From assembly GCA_964577215.1 (NCBI GenBank), contig CAZNYK010000134.1, forward strand, positions 1-10,362: 10,362 bases of DNA, given 5' to 3'. Below the pieces are notes generated by a model that ran no database searches, was not told the origin of the DNA, and was given only the letters and a program-made list of their open reading frames with translations. This document shows positions 7,739 to 10,362 of this stretch, piece by piece (the stretch's first letter is position 1; each line of letters opens with the position of its first letter). The DNA is from UBA2329 sp964577215 (GTDB lineage Bacteria > Bacteroidota > Bacteroidia > Chitinophagales > Saprospiraceae). A program made the position numbers and the translations under genes.

Positions 7739-7798
7739 ACTTGAGTGAATTTTCGGCAAAATTGCAGGCGGCGCCTCTTTGAGAACGATAACAAATGT

Positions 7799-8389
7799 TT
7801 AGATTTTGCCGGCGGCAGTTTTTTTAAGCCGGCTGAGATGCACGGGCGTAATGCCGAGGTAGGAGGCGATCATGTGCTGCGGAGCGCGGTTGTGTATGTT
7901 GGGAAATACATCGGCGATGGAGTCGTAGCGCTCTTTGGGGCTGCGGGCGTAGAGGTTTTTCACGCGGTTATCCTGGTAGATGAAGTAAAACTCTGCCACC
8001 AGGCGGCCCAACTTGTCGCCCTGGCGCATATTTTCGTATCCCCACTCGATGGCAGCACGGGGCAAGACTACCGCTTCTGTTTCTTCCAGAGCCTGCAATG
8101 TATAGAGAGAGGGCTGCCGGAGCAGAAAGCTGGAGTAGTCTGCAATAAACTGGTTTTCGATGGCAAAATGTATAGTATGCTCCGTGCCCCGGCTGTCAGT
8201 AATGATAACCCGGATGATACCTTTTTGGAGGAAGAAAATCTCGTTGGGCACGTAACAGGGTTTGCTCAGCGCGCTCAGGCGTTTGAAAGTCTTGACGGTG
8301 CATTTGGAGAGGAAGGTCTCCAACTCCTCATCCGTTACGGAGATCATTTGCCGCATGGCGTTTCGGAGAGGTTCCATACCTGTTGTCAT
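7799..8389 (-). CDS. Crp/Fnr-family transcriptional regulator
   Basis: 196 residues. An N-terminal cNMP-binding-type beta-roll (about 15-110) joins a long dimer helix and a C-terminal winged helix-turn-helix (about 150-190), with a recognition-helix region ASYLGITPVHLSRLKK (175-190). This is the short form common in Bacteroidota. The Crp phosphate-binding cassette (GELALxxxxxRAA type) is not recognisable: the matching stretch reads ADYSSFLLRQPS (83-94), so cAMP is not an expected ligand. There is also no Fnr-style N-terminal Cys cluster; only Cys30 and Cys45 are present. The signal is therefore unknown. It diverges from the Fe-S/NrfD gene across 328 bp and precedes the SDR gene, so either could be a target. 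Clear ATG start at 8389. Confidence 0.9.
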   Translation of the reverse strand: MTTGMEPLRNAMRQMISVTDEELETFLSKCTVKTFKRLSALSKPCYVPNEIFFLQKGIIRVIITDSRGTEHTIHFAIENQFIADYSSFLLRQPSLYTLQALEETEAVVLPRAAIEWGYENMRQGDKLGRLVAEFYFIYQDNRVKNLYARSPKERYDSIADVFPNIHNRAPQHMIASYLGITPVHLSRLKKTAAGKI

Positions 8390-8499
8390 GGCCGCTGTTT
8401 TTTTATTGCCTGGTGTGGTGTGTAACGCAAAACATTTTCAATAGTTTGACGTAAAATTGCGAAACGTTTAAAACCCAAAAGATGAACACTCCCGAACAT

Positions 8500-8551
8500 C
8501 CAAAAAGTGAATATCTCATTTCCTGCCTTACCACATAAGGCTACTTTTTGG
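8500..8551 (+). repeat. Nested inverted repeat / candidate RNA stem-loop
   Basis: The inner stem is GCCTTA (8525-8530), loop CCACA, TAAGGC (8536-8541): six perfect pairs. The outer arms CCAAAAAGT (8500-8508) and ACTTTTTGG (8543-8551) form nine perfect pairs, with a 16-base bulge on the left and one base on the right. As + strand RNA the inner hairpin is followed by a five-T run, somewhat like a weak terminator or attenuator, but no recognised + gene ends before it. It lies about 170-220 bases upstream of the Fe-S/NrfD start. Confidence 0.5.
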
Positions 8552-8623
8552 TTGGAGTGGCTGGCTTTTGGCTCTGCCTGGTTAGTGAAAGGAAAATTAT
8601 TCTGGGAAGACCACCCCGCCTGA
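8507..8623 (+). CDS. Possible small Trp-rich ORF or gene remnant
   Basis: The frame is open from 8486 to the TGA at 8621-8623, with a GTG at 8507 as the only plausible start, giving 38 residues. The C-terminal part reads like protein: KATFWLEWLAFGSAWLVKGK then LFWEDHPA, with four Trp. In another frame an ATG at 8482 opens MNTPEHPKSEYLIS and stops at 8538, so a one-base shift near 8515-8525 would join the two into one protein of about 47 residues. I recognise no family. It may be a decayed small gene, or chance coding in a region whose sequence is kept for its structure. Confidence 0.2.
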   Translation: MNISFPALPHKATFWLEWLAFGSAWLVKGKLFWEDHPA

Positions 8624-8667
8624 CCAACGGTATTTTGACAAAAAAACAACAGTCCCGGATACAAAAC

Positions 8668-8721
8668 ATGAAATATCCTTCATATTTTTATGCGCCAATT
8701 CAACAAAGCCAACCATTATGA
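8668..8721 (+). CDS. Possible upstream leader ORF overlapping the Fe-S/NrfD start
   Basis: The ATG at 8668 opens a 17-codon frame (MKYPSYFYAPIQQSQPL) whose TGA at 8719-8721 overlaps the next ATG in an ATGA arrangement. The first nine bases, ATGAAATAT, repeat exactly at the real start (8718-8726). The AAATAT/ATATTT inverted repeat (8671-8687) lies inside it. Translational coupling is possible, but an ORF this short is easily chance. Confidence 0.15.
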   Translation: MKYPSYFYAPIQQSQPL

Positions 8722-10343
8722 AATATGGATTTATCATCGACAACCGCAAGTGTATCGGCTGTCACGCCTGCACAACGGCTTGTAAATCAGAACACGATGT
8801 GCCGGTGGGGGTTTTTCGTACCTGGGTAAAACAGGTGGAAAAAGGAGAATTCCCGCACACGCGGCGGCTTTTCTCGGTAATGCGCTGCAACCACTGCACG
8901 GAAGCGCCCTGCGTGGAGATATGTCCGGTGGAAGCTCTTTACTTTCGGGACGACGGCATTGTGGATTTTGACAAGAACCGCTGCATCGGTTGCAAGTCGT
9001 GTATGCAGGCCTGTCCCTACGACGCCTTATATATCGATCCTGAAAACCATACGGCAGCCAAGTGCAACTATTGCGCACACCGCATAGATGTCGGCCTGGA
9101 GCCTGCCTGTGTAAATGTGTGCCCCGAACACGCCATCATCTCCGGCGATATGGACGATCCGGACTCGGAAATCTCCATCATGCTGGGCCGCGAGCAGGTG
9201 AGCGTGCGCAAGGCCGCCAAAGGCACCGTGCCCAACCTGTTCTACATCGACGGCGACGAGGCCTCCCTCAACCCGGTAGCTACCGAGCGGCAGAGCAATT
9301 ACTTTTGGAACGAGCAATCGCACGGCGTGGGGCACTTCGCCAAGCACACTGAAAAACTGGCATTTTCCGGGGGCAGCGTGGTCAATGAACTGCTGGAAAA
9401 GAACGGCAACGGCGTAGCTGCCGGCGATCTGGCCAAAGGCACGCCGGCCAAATCCATAGAACTGCTCATGGGCCAACCGCGCCGCGTGTACGACGCCCCC
9501 GTCAAAGGCATCCTTTGGGGCTGGGAAGTTTCCGCTTATGTGGTCACCAAGGCCATTGCAGCAGGCGCGATCCTCGTCTCCCTCATGGCGGCCCTGTTCA
9601 ATCTCTCCGAGGTGAGTGATACCACATTCTGGTGGGCGTTGGGCTTGGGCTTAGTCTTCCTGGGCGCTACGGGCGCACTGTTGGTCAAAGACCTCGACCG
9701 CCCGGATCGCTTCCTCAACGTGCTCCTGCGCCCGCAGTGGAAGAGCTGGTTGGTGCGTGGCGGCTACACCATCTCCGTGTTCGGCGGTCTGCTTGCATTG
9801 TTGGCCGTATTCATGTTCTTCGACTGGGGTCCCGGCTTCCTGCCCGTCATTTACGTCGCCACCTTCCTCGCTGCGATCATGACGGCGGTTTATACCGCGT
9901 TCCTTTTCGCACAGGCCAAAGGCCGCGATTTCTGGCAAAGCCCCTCGCTGGCCCTGCACATGCTGGTACACAGCTTCATGGCCGGAGCGGCAGTTTTCAC
10001 CATCGTGAACCTCATCAGCCCGGCAAGCGCGGAATGGCTGAGCTACCTGCATCTCACGCTGCTCCTCACCATCGGTATCAACTTAGGCTTGATGGTGCTG
10101 GAATTCGCTACCACGCATCCCACCGAAGAAGCCAAACTGACCGTGAAGATGATCCTCCACGGCCGCTACCGCAACCTGTTCTGGATCGGCGCTGTGCTGG
10201 TGGGCAATATCCTGCCGCTGGCTCTGCTGCTCATAGGTACAGACCCGGTGATGAGCGCTGCCGCCGGCGTACTGGTTATGATCGGTATGTATCTGACGGA
10301 AAAGATCTGGGTGGAAGCGCCGCAAAGGGTGCAGTTGGTGTAA
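8718..10343 (+). CDS. Fused 4Fe-4S ferredoxin (DmsB/PsrB-type) and NrfD/DmsC-type membrane anchor
   Basis: 541 residues. Residues 1-140 hold 16 Cys in four cluster motifs: 12/15/18/22, 57/60/65/69, 89/92/95/99 and 116/119/131/135, enough for four [4Fe-4S] clusters as in the electron-transfer subunits of the DMSO/polysulfide reductase group. A polar linker (about 145-262) leads to eight predicted membrane helices: about 268-295, 303-323, 350-370, 373-397, 410-432, 441-463, 486-507 and 509-527. The loop DLDRPDRF then RPQWKSW (325-344) matches the NrfD/DmsC pattern. The protein should pass electrons between the membrane quinone pool and a molybdopterin subunit. There is no Tat or Sec leader before the first Cys motif. 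Basic residues sit in the loops after helices 2, 4 and 6, which predicts both ends and the Fe-S domain in the cytoplasm. The stop codon overlaps the next ATG (TAATG). Substrate cannot be told from this subunit. Confidence 0.93.
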   Translation: MKYGFIIDNRKCIGCHACTTACKSEHDVPVGVFRTWVKQVEKGEFPHTRRLFSVMRCNHCTEAPCVEICPVEALYFRDDGIVDFDKNRCIGCKSCMQACPYDALYIDPENHTAAKCNYCAHRIDVGLEPACVNVCPEHAIISGDMDDPDSEISIMLGREQVSVRKAAKGTVPNLFYIDGDEASLNPVATERQSNYFWNEQSHGVGHFAKHTEKLAFSGGSVVNELLEKNGNGVAAGDLAKGTPAKSIELLMGQPRRVYDAPVKGILWGWEVSAYVVTKAIAAGAILVSLMAALFNLSEVSDTTFWWALGLGLVFLGATGALLVKDLDRPDRFLNVLLRPQWKSWLVRGGYTISVFGGLLALLAVFMFFDWGPGFLPVIYVATFLAAIMTAVYTAFLFAQAKGRDFWQSPSLALHMLVHSFMAGAAVFTIVNLISPASAEWLSYLHLTLLLTIGINLGLMVLEFATTHPTEEAKLTVKMILHGRYRNLFWIGAVLVGNILPLALLLIGTDPVMSAAAGVLVMIGMYLTEKIWVEAPQRVQLV

Positions 10344-10362
10344 TGGCAAAATGCCAAGGGCT
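10343..10362 (+). CDS. Start of a downstream gene, cut by the window edge
   Basis: An ATG at 10343-10345 shares its A with the TAA of the Fe-S/NrfD gene and opens MAKCQG before the window ends. An alternative ATG at 10351 (MPRA) is in another frame. The overlap implies translational coupling in one operon. By context a molybdopterin-dependent catalytic subunit of the DMSO reductase family is the likeliest product, but too little sequence is visible to show it. Confidence 0.5.

Larger units (their letters stand above)
8390..8717. other. 328-bp divergent intergenic region, AT-richer than its surroundings
   Basis: This separates the Crp/Fnr-type gene (minus) from the Fe-S/NrfD gene (plus). It holds a nested inverted repeat (8500-8551), an 8-bp palindrome AAACGTTT (8462-8469), a small inverted repeat AAATAT-5-ATATTT (8671-8687), and several short ORFs listed separately. 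A 92-codon minus-strand frame (8664-8386) ends in an ATGA overlap with the Crp/Fnr start, but it resembles no family I know. No good TAnnTTTG promoter with correctly spaced TTG was found in either direction. A binding site for the neighbouring regulator would be expected here but cannot be named. Confidence 0.6.

Noticed and set aside
7766..7776. AGGCG-G-CGCCT dyad between the Crp/Fnr-type and SDR genes
   Set aside because: A 5-bp dyad in GC-rich sequence with a one-base centre is expected by chance, and it matches no known operator.
7745..8425. 226-codon plus-strand frame opposite the Crp/Fnr-type gene
   Set aside because: It is the shadow of a clear regulator with a helix-turn-helix on the minus strand.
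8635..8663. TTGACA, 17 bases, GATACA: a sigma-70-like promoter before the Fe-S/NrfD gene
   Set aside because: The -35 match is perfect and the spacing ideal, but the -10 is poor and Bacteroidota housekeeping promoters use TTG and TAnnTTTG instead, so it is probably chance.

Overview
The window looks like chromosomal DNA of a Bacteroidota member. The evidence is a SusB-type GH97 lipoprotein, a PorE-like TPR / beta-propeller / OmpA envelope protein, a short Crp/Fnr regulator of the kind common in this phylum, and A-rich sequence instead of clear Shine-Dalgarno sites before most starts. The GC-rich codons would suit a Saprospiria-like lineage better than Bacteroides or Flavobacterium, but that placement is inference. 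I see no rRNA, tRNA, CRISPR array, insertion sequence or phage gene.

Left part (1-4276, all + strand): a short tandem-repeat tract; a nicotinamidase-like isochorismatase-fold hydrolase whose catalytic Cys position is Ser; an ornithine aminotransferase with all expected active-site residues; and, 19 bp later, a GH97 alpha-glucosidase-type lipoprotein. These three have no obvious shared pathway. They would touch NAD salvage, arginine/proline/glutamate metabolism and alpha-glucan use respectively.

Middle part (4286-8389): a minus-strand DUF3841-like gene, convergent with GH97 and divergent from a 659-residue PorE-like envelope protein (three TPRs, five propeller blades, a regulatory-like beta-sandwich, and an OmpA peptidoglycan-binding domain). 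A minus-strand pair follows: a Crp/Fnr-type regulator and, 60 bp downstream of it, a classical short-chain dehydrogenase.

Right part (8390-10362): a 328-bp AT-richer intergenic region containing a nested inverted repeat and several tiny ORFs, then a fusion of a four-cluster ferredoxin (DmsB/PsrB type) to an eight-helix NrfD/DmsC-type quinol-interacting membrane anchor. Its stop codon overlaps the ATG of another ORF that runs off the window, the natural place for a molybdopterin catalytic subunit. The divergent Crp/Fnr gene is a plausible local regulator of this respiratory locus.

The points most worth a second look are the Cys-to-Ser change in the nicotinamidase-like enzyme, the predicted cytoplasmic placement of the Fe-S domain in the fused anchor, and the structured intergenic region before it. 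I do not see convincing evidence of a wholly new multi-gene system in this window.
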